From the NCBI GenBank assembly GCA_934045905.1, contig OW203763.1, positions 38,391,017 to 38,455,016 of the forward strand: a DNA stretch of 64,000 nucleotides, given 5' to 3'. The DNA comes from Leuctra nigra. Lineage: Eukaryota > Arthropoda > Insecta > Plecoptera > Leuctridae. This document shows, piece after piece, positions 22,266 through 40,140 of the stretch (position 1 is the first letter of the stretch; each line of letters opens with the position of its first letter). The notes below the pieces were generated by a model. It did no database searches and was not told where the DNA came from. It saw nothing but the letters and a program-made list of their open reading frames with translations. A program made the position numbers and the translations under genes.

Positions 22266-24068
22266 TTGGGGTGTAACGTCGCACTGTTCTGCAGCGAGGC
22301 TAATGGCGACGGATGAATGATTATGAGGATGATTGGGAGATGATGGTGAAGAGTAGGTAAGGATTGAAGGTGGGAAGGAGGCGGTCGTGTCCTATTAGTA
22401 GGCTACCTTCCCAGCATTTGCCTGTCGGCTGAGGGAAAAACCACGAAAAACCTCAGTCAGGAAGGACGGCCGCGGGAATCGAACCCGGGCCTCTGAGCCA
22501 ACTTGCTGACCTCGGGGATAGAACCCCGGGCCTCTGAGCCAACTTGCTGACCTCGGGGATAGAACCCCGGGCCTCTGAGCCAACTTGCTGACCTCGGGGA
22601 TAGAACCCCGGGCCTCTGAGCCAACTTGCTGACCTCGTGGATAGAACCCCGGGCCTCTGAGCCAACTTGCTGACCTCGTGGATAGAACCCCGGGCCTCTG
22701 AGCCAACTTGCTGACCTCGTGGATAGAACCCCGGGCCTCTGAGCCAACTTGCTGACCTCGTGGATAGAACCCCGGGCCTCTGAGCCAACTTGCTGACCTC
22801 GTGGATAGAACCCCGGGCCTCTGAGCCAACTTGCTGACCTCGGGGATAGAACCCCGGGCCTCTGAGCCAACTTGCTGACCTCGGGGATAGAACCCCGGGC
22901 CTCTGAGCCAACTTGCTAAACTCGGGGATAGAACCCCGGGCCTCTGAGCCAACTTGCTGACCTCGTGGATAGAACCCCGGGCCTCTGAGCCAACTTGCTG
23001 ACCTCGGGGATCAAACCCCGGGCCTCTGAGCCAACTTGCTGACCTCGGGGATGGAACCCCGGGCCTCTGAGCCAACTTGCTGACCTCGGGGATCGAACCC
23101 CGGGCCTCTGAGCCAACTTGCTGACCTCGGGGATAGAACCCCGGGCCTCTGAGCCAACTTGCTGACCTCGGGGATCGAACCCCGGGCCTCTGAGCCAACT
23201 TGCTGACCTCGGGGATAGAACCCCGGGCCTCTGAGCCAACTTGCTGACCTCGGGGATCGAACCCCGGGCCTCTGAGCCAACTTGCTGACCTGGGGGATAG
23301 AACCCCGGGCCTCTGAGCCAACTTGCTGACCTCGGGGATCGAACCCCGGGCCTCTGAGCCAACTTGCTGACCTCGTGGATAGAACCCCGGGCCTCTGAGC
23401 CAACTTGCTGACCTCGGGGATAGAACCCCGGGCCTCTGAGCCAACTTGCTGACCTCGTGGATAGAACCCCGGGCCTCTGAGCCAACTTGCTGACCTCGTG
23501 GATAGAACCCCGGGCCTCTGAGCCAACTTGCTGACCTCGTGGATAGAACCCCGGGCCTCTGAGCCAACTTGCTGACCTCGGGGATAGAACCCCGGGCCTC
23601 TGAGCCAACTTGCTGACCTCGTGGATAGAACCCCGGGCCTCTGAGCCAACTTGCTGACCTCGTGGATAGAACCCCGGGCCTCTGAGCCAACTTGCTGACC
23701 TCGGGGATAGAACCCCGGGCCTCTGAGCCAACTTGCTGACCTCGGGGATAGAACCCCGGGCCTCTGAGCCAACTTGCTGACCTCGGGGATAGAACCCCGG
23801 GCCTCTGAGCCAACTTGCTGACCTCGGGGATCGAACCCCGGGCCTCTGAGCCAACTTGCTGACCTCGTGGATAGAACCCCGGGCCTCTGAGCCAACTTGC
23901 TGACCTCGTGGATAGAACCCCGGGCCTCTGAGCCAACTTGCTGACCTCGGGGATAGAACCCCGGGCCTCTGAGCCAACTTGCTGACCTCGGGGATAGAAC
24001 CCCGGGCCTCTGAGCCAACTTGCTGACCTCGTGGATAGAACCCCGGGCCTCTGAGCCAACTTGCTCCG
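22266..24068 (-). mobile_element. tRNA-derived SINE with internally amplified promoter region
   Basis: Read on the minus strand, the SINE has a tRNA-like head with a B box (CGGGTTCGATTCCCGCGG at about 22472-22489), then a body shared with the copy at 27771-28032 (CCTTCCTGACTGAG, CCTCAGC, AATGCTGGGAAGGTA, CGCCTCCTTCCCACC, CATTCATCCGTCGCCATTAG, GCTGCAGAACAGTGC). Upstream of the B box the head is replaced by a 38-unit tandem array (22490-24065) before the 5' end near 24068. The SINE is on the same strand as the cupin-like gene and probably lies in one of its introns or just downstream. Confidence 0.85.
22490..24065 (-). repeat. 41-bp satellite of SINE tRNA-like sequence, 38 units plus a partial
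   Basis: The period is exactly 41 bp from the first CCTCTGAGCC (22490) to the last (24048), which is 38 intervals. On the minus strand each unit holds TGGCTCAGAGG, a match to the pol III A-box pattern, and 5 bases later GGTTCTATCCC or GGTTCGATCCC, a B-box-like sequence. Five units keep the canonical GGTTCGATCCC. Most carry T in place of the conserved G. Other variants alternate GGGGATAG and GTGGATAG on the plus strand. One unit near 22916 has TAAACTCG in place of TGACCTCG. Because 41 is not divisible by three and the unit lacks stops, long open frames exist in all three minus frames; they are a by-product of the repeat. Confidence 0.95.
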
Positions 24069-24163
24069 CCGTTTAATGTGCCATTTCAGTCGAATATATT
24101 CTGATACCAATATATTAATCAATATGATCATTGCAATTTCAGTACCTAATTCAGTTCGGGATT

Positions 24164-24713
24164 CCAGGCTGCGGTTTATTCCTGGTTTCTCTCATGAGAC
24201 AATGTGGCAAGGTTCCCTACTAATAGACCACGACCGACTCCTTCCCACCATTCATCCATCATGGGCGTCCACTGGGGGAGGGGGGCCAAGGGGGGGGGGG
24301 GGACAGGATGCTTGACCCCCCCCCCCCCCCCGGACCCGGATGCCAGGAAAACATATTTTTTGTGTGGTGATTTATGTAAGTTTAATTTTGTAAACAAAAA
24401 ACTCAAAGAAACTCATTTCAAAGTGTCATTAACAAAAAATGCCCTGCGGGGCAAGGTGGGGTCATGCCCTCCACAACCCCAAAGTTTCAAAAATATTATA
24501 TATTCCAACAAAATACACCTCATAACGTCTCAAAATTGATTTCAGAGTGTCCAAAAACCAAACAACGCCCTGCGGTGCTGGGAGGTGTGGGGCGCCTCCC
24601 ATACCCCCCTTAACCCAGAGAAAATTGCTTTCCTTGCCTCCCCCCCCCCCCCTGCTGATATCATGCAGACGCCCATGCCATCCATACCTATTCTCCAATA
24701 TCATATTCTCTCT

Positions 24714-24747
<34 letters not shown>

Positions 24748-24805
24748 ATTATCCGTCGCCATTTACATGTTGTTTGTTGCAAAACAGTGCGACGTTAAAC
24801 ACCAC
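24164..24805 (+). mobile_element. 5'-truncated SINE copy split by a hAT-type insertion
   Basis: The left part (about 24164-24259) has AAGGTTCCCTACTAATAG, CCACGACCGACTCCTTCCCA and CCATTCATCCAT. The right part (24678-24805) continues CCATCCATACCTATTCTCC, then a (ATC)n microsatellite (24715-24748), ATTATCCGTCGCCATTTACA and AACAGTGCGACGTTAAAC. Together they match the SINE body without its tRNA head. The insertion lies between the two halves. The right end is about 25 bases from the donor of the cupin-like exon. Confidence 0.75.
24260..24677. mobile_element. hAT-type MITE inserted in a SINE
   Basis: Termini CATGGGCGTC and GACGCCCATG are perfect inverted repeats. The flanks TCATCCAT (24252-24259) and CCATCCAT (24678-24685) match at 7 of 8 positions, consistent with an 8-bp hAT target duplication. 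Inside are G and C runs, TGCCCTGCGGGGCAAGG and CGTCTCAAAATTGATTTC blocks shared with the elements at 10247 and 36775. Non-coding. Confidence 0.8.
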
Positions 24806-24830
24806 TAAAATAATCAAATGAATAATTTAC

Positions 24831-27437
24831 CATCCGATGTACCAGGGTATTGTTCCTTCCTTCATCTGGGATCTTGCTTCACTCATGTTGAGAGCTTCTC
24901 TCAGTTCTGTAAATTCAGTTTTGTACGGGAAGAACTGACAGTTCGAGTCCGAGTCACCGTACAGATCTTTAAAAAACTCAAATGTAAAGACTTCTTTTGC
25001 CGTCCAATTAATTTGTCCATCTGTAATGACTACTGGTCTACCTGTGTAGGCATATCTAAAAGAAATATAATGAGAGTATTAGCTTAGAGAAAGGACAATT
25101 TTCATTTAGAGTGAGCAGACAATTTGTGTGACACTGTAACCTTGCACCCACCCCATCACAATAAAATAAACAAGAAATTCAAAATATTGCCATCACCAAA
25201 TAGGCAGTCATTTTGAGCTTATATAGAATTTGGTTTGTCGGGAAACGGATGGAGCTCAAAATGAACACTCAATGGAACAAATCATAGCGAAACATGTTCA
25301 AAAAGTTTGTTGTTTTAGTCTCGGTTTTAGTACTTGACTATCTGTGGTAAGTTTACGCAGAAATTGCTTTCTCATGTTTTGAGTCAAGTAATCATGATGA
25401 TGACAATTTATATACACACTGTAAAAAACTGATTTACGTGTAATTTAGTGGGTCTTCATGGCAGTTGATGTACAATTATATTTCCATTCAGGGTACAATT
25501 TCAATTAAACCTACTGATGAAAAGAAATTAAATGAAAATGTAATTTTACATCAGCCGGTGAGGAGAATTACAGCATTTCATTTAGAAAAAGAAGTTTTCA
25601 TTTTTATATTGCAGTACTAGGTATTACAAAGAAATTAATTTGTTTTGAAGTTTGAGACAGAATAATCACTTGTCCTTATTTTCTTAAACATTAAATTCGT
25701 TGCTATTAATAAAATAATGCATATTGGGAAAATAAAACTTCCTTGTTTCTCGTGCAGAAAAATGCAATTTGTTTGTCAAACTGAGGAATGCAGATTCTTA
25801 AAATAAAACCAATGCAATGTTGAGTATCTCGGCTATAACTCGAGGGAAAACTCAGATATGTAATAAAGGAATGTTCACAATTTATAGTATAAGTACGTCA
25901 TTGATTTACGATTTAAAGTATTACCAGAAACTCCTCTTCTTACATCGGTTATAAATAATGATATTTTTTTTCTGATTGGCAAAATATGTGTCCCTAACGA
26001 CTGTGTTAATATTATACTTAAAGTCGTATTTCAACTTATTGGAAATCGATCATTATGTGAGTTTTTCTTACTTTTCCTCGAACTGCTTGGAGCGAATGGA
26101 TGCAATTTTGTCGACTGAAGTGAGTCCGTCACATATGGAACAATCTTCTGGTGGCCGGAACGCTTTATTCAGATTGTCTGGCATTGCTATTGTGCACTGC
26201 GAAAGTTTGCATCATGATTATAAAGTAGCTTTTCCGAAGTTAACTTTTCCAAAATAATCTGCTGTTATTGATAACTTTAAATTGGGTATTGATTTTTATT
26301 TTATATTCAGGTTATGAACAACTGGAAGTGGTAGTGGATCAATTATAAGTAGTGTATTAGAATATAATATGGAATTTGAGGCCATGGGTAAGTGAACGGG
26401 AAAAGCACGCTTCGTCAAAGCGTTTTTTTTACAGAATTTTAAAAAACAGATAGTATCGACCCATTACAGCGAAATTATACTAAATAATCATGCAAACTGC
26501 AGTACTTTATGATACCTGGAAGTCTTCAAAGTGTTAAATACGATTATTTTACCATACATATCGTATGTAACACTTTGAGGTCGTACCAGAGGTCATAAAG
26601 TACTCAAGAGTGTGGCATAATTTAGTCCATTAAGATGTAATGGGTCGATACTACTATCTGATTTTTTAAAATTCTGTTAGAGTGAAAGGAAATTTGAAAA
26701 AAATGCTTTAACGAACCGTGTATTTCGTGTTCGCTTACCCAGGCCTGGACAATGGATCCAGGCAATGGACAATTACCAGAATAATACTGGAATTAAATAT
26801 TCACACAAATAAATAAAATAAAAAATGTGTGGCTAATCTTGTATCCTGTATTACAGAAAAATTAATTAATGTTAATTTAAATGAATGTTTTATATCAAAA
26901 GTTATGATATTATTAAATTATTAAATTTTGTTGAGTTTTGTATTTTGTAGATTTATAAGCGTTACCGTGATCAATCCTCAGACGAGAAATATGGACTTTA
27001 TATTTTATTTTTCATATTAAATTGTACAGCACCGCTCTAACAAGGAAAACATCTTGGTGAAGGGAGATAAATAAATACAAATGTGTAGAAGTTATTACCA
27101 GTTGGCCGCCACCATGCTTATGCCATCCAGAAGGAATCAACAGCGCTTGGAAATTCAATGCATAGATCAAAGCAATCCCACCAACTAGTATCATAGTAGC
27201 CAATTTAAATGTAAATATCGGTTTCTTTTTCTGCAACAATTTCCCAACTGCTGCTAAGCCCACTATAGCCTCTGGAGGTATTCCTTGCTTTCCCGCCGCT
27301 GTCAGAATCTCCTGAAGACGTAAACATGCTTGATCCATTTTCCACACCCGCAGCTTTTCACTGTTGATAGACGACTGAACGGCAGAAGACGCCGCTGCCA
27401 TGCGCGCGACGCCGACTACACGACGCAGGGAAAACAT
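24831..27437 (-). CDS. Single-pass membrane protein with cupin/JmjC-like domain start, partial gene of three exons
   Basis: Three exons join in phase: 27099-27437 (113 codons, donor CTG|GTAATA), 26072-26196 (125 nt, acceptor TTTCGCAG, donor AA|GTAAGA) and 24831-25055 (225 nt, acceptor TTTTAG, donor TG|GTAAAT). Together they encode about 230 residues and remain open. The N-terminus MFSLRRVVGVARMAAASS is basic and Ser-rich; a hydrophobic stretch (LATMILVGGIALIYALNF, about residues 76-93) is a clear membrane segment. After it come FRPPEDCSICDGL, then YAYTGRPVVITDG, NWTAKEVFTFEFFKDLYGD, CQFFPYKTEF and IPWYIGW. The RPVVI...NWTA...F...YG style is that of cupin-8/JmjC-like oxygenase domains, but the metal-binding HxD/E part would be in exons not seen. 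An upstream in-frame Met at 27482 exists; 27437 is preferred as the start of the basic leader. I infer the gene; I cannot name it. Confidence 0.68.
26392..26762. mobile_element. MITE-like inverted repeat in intron 1 of the cupin-like gene
   Basis: The left end TGGGTAAGTGAACGGGAAA pairs imperfectly with the right end TTTCGTGTTCGCTTACCCA. Inner arms include GTATCGACCCATTACA and TGTAATGGGTCGATAC, TACTTTATGA and TCATAAAGTA, and AACACTTTGA-type blocks. The centre ATACATATCGTATGT is near-palindromic. Non-coding. Confidence 0.7.
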
Positions 27438-27770
27438 TTTCCATGGTATCATTGGTATCATGTCGAGGAATACACTTTCCATTGTATCATGTTAGGGAAT
27501 ACATTTTCCGTGGTATCCTGTAAATGAATACATTTTCCATCATCATGTAAATAGGTATCGTAGGTACCACTTAATAAATGAATACATTTTTCTTTGACGT
27601 CAAGGATAAGTACTTGCATTTTCCATGGTACGAGAGGTCAGAAAATTTTTCGGAATGGAAGGGTTGGGAAGGGTTGGGAAGGGTTTCTAGTGCACATAGT
27701 TCGACGGGGCGATGCAAAGCTAGGACGACAGGTTGGTCACTAGTTGGTGCTAGCGTCGAGTGGAGATTTT

Positions 27771-28032
27771 ACAACTCTTGGCTGATTGGTAACGCTCTGA
27801 AATTGTATTACGGAGGCCCGGGTTCGATTCCCGCGGCCGTCCTTCCTGACTGAGAATTTTTCGTGGTATTCCCTCAGTCGAGAGGCACATGCTGGGAAGG
27901 TACCCTACTTATAGGCCACGACCGCCTCCTTCCCACCATCCATCCTTACCTATTCTTCACCATCATCTCCCAATCATCATCATAATCATTCATCCGTCGC
28001 CATTAGCCTCGCTGCAGAACAGTGCCAATTAA
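27771..28032 (+). mobile_element. tRNA-derived SINE, near full length
   Basis: An A-box-like TGGCTGATTGG (27779-27789) and a perfect B box GGTTCGATTCC (27821-27831) lie 42 bases apart, the spacing of a tRNA gene. The body follows: CGGCCGTCCTTCCTGACTGA, CCTCAGTCGAGAGGC, CATGCTGGGAAGGTACC, CGACCGCCTCCTTCCCACC, CATCCGTCGCCATTAGCC and CTGCAGAACAGTGCC. This is the best reference copy in the window for the amplified SINE at 22266-24068. It lies upstream of the cupin-like exon 1 in the opposite orientation. Confidence 0.85.
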
Positions 28033-28488
28033 AAAATATATATTTCTTACGCCACAGTCCGTATTTACATGTTATATTATAAGAATTGTTTTTTTTTAAT
28101 CGGTTATTTACCAAAAGAGTGGATAGTTATTAGAAATTAGTGTAATAATGATATTTTGATCACAGCTCTCAATGATTTTCGTTTCCAGGGCTCTCTTGAA
28201 CTGACTCACTGCACAATGGAATTTTGTATCTTACAATTAAAACAATTGAGAGGGTGTCGCCTCAGGTTGAAATAGAATTTGCTTTAGATATTGCACTATT
28301 TTGTTATTTCTACACATTTTATTATACTGGAGTAAAAAATACATGTATCTAAACAGTAAGTACATCTTCTTACGCCTGACAAAAATCAAAATAAAGTTTC
28401 GCGAGTTTTAATTTTGAGAGGCACGAACAGCTTATCCCCAAACGAGGGCAGCACCCTATAGCGGGAGATAGTTAGGCTTGTGACCTAT

Positions 28489-28607
28489 AAACCATTTTAA
28501 AAATTATCAAAGTGAAGTGGCTCTGCTTTTAACAAAAATCATATGCAGTTTGATTTTTGTTAAAAAGCAGAGCCACATTGATAATTTTTAAAGTGGTCTG
28601 GTCTATT
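28489..28607. repeat. Hairpin-forming inverted repeat
   Basis: ATTATCAAAGTGAAGTGGCT, GCTTTTAACAAAAATCA and their complements (TGATTTTTGTTAAAAAGC, AGCCACATTGATAAT) flank a short loop near 28546. The arms are about 50 bp. It is probably a small MITE. No coding sequence. Confidence 0.6.
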
Positions 28608-30990
28608 GTATTGTGTTGGTGTGACTACAAGACGCATTGCTCATTACTTTTTCCGATATGGCCGAATAAGCAAGTTAACGTCAAATAAAATTTAAAATGA
28701 CAAATTGAGAGAAATTGAGATCCTAATAAACTAGGAAAAGCATCTCAAACCATTTTGTATGAGATTTTTCTATGGAAAACCATGGAAAATCAGTGCCAAA
28801 ATGTGAGATGTTTTCCTTGTTATTTTAAGAAACCTGATGACGAGTCGAAAATTAGTTTTAGCAATTTTCTTTCAGGTTTTCTTGCTTCGGTATCTGAAAA
28901 AAATGACGCAATTATGCGTACATTTGCTAGTAAGAAGTGACACATTCGACCTATGTGCACAGGAAACCCTCCCCCCACCCCAATGACAACCCTTCTAGAC
29001 CGCAAACTTTGCGACCACCCCTCGTATCATTGGGTCCATTTTATGTGGAAGACAATATCTATGGAATCTGTAGCACTAGCTTACCTACTAGAAGGGTAAC
29101 AACATTTTTTAAGTTGTCAAGAGTTAACTAGGAAGTAAGGGAGCACATACATCCGATGAAATGGAGCCCATTTATGTAGCTTCCCCATCTCTTTCATGGT
29201 AGTATGGTGCAAAACACCTATAAGTATAACTCTGCAACGAGGCAAATGGCGGCGGATGAATGATTGTGATGATGATTGGGAGATGATGGCTCTTAGCAAG
29301 GATGAATGGTGGGAGCGAGCTTTGCGTGACCTACCTACTGTTTAGTAAGGAACCTTCCCAGCATTTAATAATGTATCTACATTCATAAATAATGTTAGTT
29401 ACCAGCTGTCAGATCACTTTCTGCAAATGATGTGAGATGGTGAGCAAAACAATTGATATAATTGTTTTTATCTCTTTATTTAGCCAATTTAGTTTATTTA
29501 GTTTACAGTTGATTCATGCACAAATATATAGGCACATTAAAATTAAACAGTAAATATTTACGCGTTGAATATTAGGTTATAACATTCTGTCTTGAATCGT
29601 TTGGTATCCCTTATTGTTCTAATATATAAACGTAACGCATTAATCATTATAATACCTACTTTATACTAGTTACAAAAATAGACATAAAAATAATATCGTT
29701 TGCCTTTCCTTTTAACAGGATAGTTTTCTTTTTCTCGGGTTTCATATTGTGAACAAATACATTAACATACATAAGGTTATGTAAATGTATTTGCTTGTGA
29801 ACATCCACAATTTCTTTTTATTAAACTGCTAAAATTACTGGGCATTGTCACGGCATAGCCATTGTCCAACATTCAAACAATGATCGGCCACATCATAATA
29901 AATACTACGATTAATTCCCAACAATAAATTATTCCTTTCAAACATCGAACTGTTTATCGCTTGCATGGTCTGTCTGTGTTCCTTTCGTTTTTCATGTAAT
30001 ATTGCAAGTTTTGATCCTTATTTGTGGAACTATTCACGATTAGTAAAACTATATAAAAATTATATTTTTTTAGTTTTTTGTCCCTTTCGGCATGAACAGA
30101 TTAGTGTATTGTATCACTAATGCCAGTGCCAAGTTTCAACACAGTCACTAGACCTAACTGTTTGAGCTGTATTCTGTAGTAAGCGTTCGACAAATTTAGT
30201 TTTCAAGTTTTGTATGTTGCTGATATCTTGAAATCAGCCCAACTCCGGTGGGCAAGGAAGTTTGCCGTAAAAAATTCAGCTCATACGAACCATAAAAATC
30301 ATTCAATGCACTACCGATTTGTAATTAGTTGTATCCCCAAGTGAAACTGTAAAAACATTCTCAAGAACCTCTACACCCAAAAGGATTGAGATCTAAACGA
30401 GGCACGATCAATTATTGTTTTATTACATTTTCGCGCCTCCTCAGGTTGTTACTGAATTTGGCATAAAAAAACTCCGAATACATTTATAAAAAAAAATCCA
30501 GACAATTTTGGTACATTTTTTGCATTGAGTCAAGTTAGCAGATTAACTAGGTACCTTACATTTCCAACATTAATGAAATGCCGAAAATAAGTTTTGTTTT
30601 ACATTTCTTATTCTGATTTCCATTGTCGTTCCTTACATTCAACCAGAATATAACTACAAGCTCCTTGCTTGCATTCAACATACACCAGAATAATATTTTC
30701 AACCTGTTGCCTGGGAAAGAAAGATTCAAGAAATTAATTGATTATAATTTTTGAAAATGGAATAAAGCCATGACATCTGACTCTTGAAGGAAAAATTGTC
30801 GCCACAGGGACAGTGCCCAGAAGAAGGTACTGGGCCGGAAAAGAACGAGCGAGACATGATTATTGATTTGTTTGAAACAAACTTGAAACTTGAATCAAGT
30901 ACCCCGCCACCAAAGCTTTTCTTTCTACTCTCGTGGCAGAACTCGTAACCTTGAGATACTTGAGACGCGTATTCTCTTTGAATTAATCTC
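28608..30990. other. Intergenic DNA upstream of Pdhb, with one SINE fragment
   Basis: Apart from the SINE tail at 29229-29366, this AT-rich stretch has no recognised gene. The last 200 bases or so before 31006 are richer in GC and are the likely Pdhb promoter and 5' leader. An open frame at 28755-28940 has a plausible residue mix but no recognised family or splice context. Confidence 0.4.
29229..29366 (-). mobile_element. SINE 3'-end fragment
   Basis: On the minus strand it contains AATGCTGGGAAGGTTCC, CATTCATCCGCCGCCATTTG and CCAATCATCATC, matching the body of the SINE at 27771. The tRNA-like head is missing. Confidence 0.7.
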
Positions 30991-31005
30991 TTTGGTGTGG
31001 ACAAT

Positions 31006-37611
<6,606 letters not shown>

Positions 37612-37973
37612 TTCCCCTCTCCTTTGATAGTCTTAATCACTCCTTCATGTAACTGTTAATGCACATAATATAAATATATGTAGGTAGATGCTACATTTTT
37701 ATTTCGAGTCAGATTTTAATTTGTGAAGCGAATGAATTATGGAAAAAACGACTCGCTTAGAAAATGTCTGTCTCATTGCACGAATGTTGTATTGTAGACA
37801 AGGATATAGCGTCAAATTGATGTAAGCAGCTCAATTATGTTAGTGCATTAAATTGTTTACTGTTTTTATTAGATATCCCTTTAATTCTTTATAAAATGGT
37901 CCCTCTCTTGTTTGCATTTTATGTCAAATCCAACAATCAACACACAAGTTTCTGTAAGAAACAAATTGTATAT

Positions 37974-37979
37974 AATAAA
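37974..37979 (+). promoter_or_regulatory. Candidate polyadenylation signal of Pdhb
   Basis: AATAAA occurs 363 bases after the Pdhb stop codon, in AT-rich sequence. It is the first canonical hexamer I noticed downstream. No transcript evidence. Confidence 0.35.
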
Positions 37980-38371
37980 TTAACTATTTACTATTATTAT
38001 ATTATTCAGAATAGTTTATAAAAGGCTCTCCAATGTTATAAAAAAATTAAGCTTAAAAATGTATTTTCATTTCCTTGCTGGTAAATCCTTCATGTTTTAT
38101 ATTCCCACTCCACATTACCTACTTCAAGTAAAATCAGTTCTGCAGGGGCCATACCTAGTTTGATCAATGGTTTGATACTGAATTGGGTAAATGAGACAAA
38201 TATAATCAGGAGCGTTGGTTTAGGTACAAACTAAACGTGTAAACTAAACATCAAATGCTATAGTAGTCTTACAAAGGGTAGGTATAGGTATATCAGAGAC
38301 GCAGTGAGTATTTATGTCTATGATCAGAGCATGTAAAAGGGGGGAGGGGGGCTGCATTAATACATACAGTA

Positions 38372-40140
38372 CAGTAAGCGACAGGGCAAGTTGGACCCCA
38401 GGTATAATTTCCACCCCTACTGAACATTCCCCCACCATGCTACCACGCTGGCGACCTGCAATCTCGCCGAACAACAAGACCTGTCAAAACAAATTGACAT
38501 GGGTCGATATCCAACCACCTCATTAGTTACAAATATTATTTTGTTGCGTTTTTGCTCAAAATGATTTAGTTTTTGTCAGATTATTATCCTGCCTTAAAAT
38601 TGAATGTCATACCTCTTTAAAATTTAAAAAATGGTCAATATTTGACTAAACTACGGAAAAAGGTGTATCACTGCAAATACAGTTGGAAATTCGATTTGTC
38701 GCGGTTTATAGCCCATAATAAAGTTGCGTTTGTTTGTTTGTTTGTTTCATGAAGTTATATAAACGATCGACCAGACAGTGAATAATTGCTAGATTGTATG
38801 ACGCAACTCCAATTGCATTCATTCAATATTATTGGACACACATTGATTCTTCAAATCAAAAGTTGTGCATGAATAATTCAAATTATAGACGCAAATTTTA
38901 ACAACGAATGAAGATGAATGAATCGCCGTGTTTCCAAGCAGTTTGTGTGCAGCGTCTGATGATTTTATGTTACAATACACAATTTGAATATCATGTCGAA
39001 TTTCATTTCGAATTCGCTTTAAGCTTAAGATACAGAAATGCCGCACAACGCGGCTGCCTTCACTATCACGTCTTTCACACCAAGTCCAGGATTCTGCTTA
39101 CGCAAGTTAGCAATACACTGTCAAAACTAAACGACGCTCTTGGCTTGACACTGGCTTCCCTTTCGATCGAGCACTCAAATATTTGTCGGGCGATTGGTCA
39201 CGAGCTTAATGGTCTGCCATGGCGAGTGAAAAACACCCACTGATGCAAATTATTGTCGACAATATCGTCCTCGAGTAGAATCTCAACCCCCAAATTTAAT
39301 GACAGTCAATAAGAGTCGGCTGTACTAAAAGGTAAACGATAATATTACCTGAATATCGCTATAACTATCGAGTCATTCAAGATCCGCCGTCACATCCTCA
39401 TCCCTTAGCAATGATCAGATATAAGACCATCTTGCAAGATAAAACTTTATTTACCACAAATAAACTAATAAATTAGCTGTCAAATTATTACGTTTCTTTG
39501 ATGATGTATTTGAACATCATGATATTCAAATTGTGTATTGTAACATAAATCATCAGACGCTGCACACAAACTGCTTGGAAACACGGCGATTCATTCATCT
39601 TCATTCGTTGTTAAAATTTGCGACTATTATTTGAATTATTCATGCACAACTATTGATTTGAAGAATCAATGTTTGTCCAATAATATTGAATAAATGCAAT
39701 TGGAGTTGCGTCATACAATCTAGCAATTATTCACTGTCTGGTCGATCGTTTATATAACTTCATGAAACAAACAAACAAACAAACGCAACTTTATTATGGG
39801 CTATAAACCGCGACAAATCGAATTTCCAACTGTATTTGCAGTGATACACCTTTTTCCGTAGTTTAGTCAAATATTGACCATTTTTTAAATTTTAAAGAGG
39901 TATGACATTCAATTTTAAGGCAGGATAATAATCTGACAAAAACTAAATCATTTTGAGCAAAAACGCAACCAAATAATATTTGTAACTCATGAGGTGGTTG
40001 GATATCGACCCATGTCAATTTGTTTTGACAGGTCTTGTTGTTCGGCGAGATTGCAGGTCGCCAGCGTGGTAGCATGGTGGGGGAAGGTTCAGTAGGGGTG
40101 GAAATTATACCTGGGGTCCAACTTGCCCTGTCGCTTACTG
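38372..40140. mobile_element. TA-flanked element with ~624-bp terminal inverted repeats (Tc1/mariner-type ends)
   Basis: The ends CAGTAAGCGACAGGGCAAG and CTTGCCCTGTCGCTTACTG are flanked by TA (38370-38371 and 40141-40142), and CAGT after TA is the usual start of Tc1-type elements. The arms 38372-38995 and 39518-40140 are near-identical reverse complements with a handful of substitutions. The unique centre is about 520 bp and has no recognisable transposase. The arms contain (TTTG)n near 38727 and its complement near 39768. Open frames in the arms occur as inverted pairs and are not genes. Confidence 0.85.

Noticed and set aside
22490..24065. CRISPR-like repeat array
   Set aside because: The units are contiguous with no unique spacers, the DNA is clearly eukaryotic with spliced genes, and the unit matches a SINE.
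22395..24131. A 578-codon minus-strand open frame (and long frames in the other two minus frames) with a 41-residue repeat
   Set aside because: The 41-bp unit lacks stops and is not a multiple of three, so all three frames stay open by arithmetic. The sequence is an amplified SINE promoter segment; there is no gene context.
28755..28940. 61-codon plus-strand frame (ends MRTFASKK)
   Set aside because: Plausible residue mix but no recognised family, no splice context and a length expected by chance in AT-rich DNA.
38244..40075. Short open frames with MLPRWRPAISPNNKTCQNKL and its inverted copy
   Set aside because: They lie in the inverted arms of the TA-flanked element, appear twice in opposite orientation and match no protein family.
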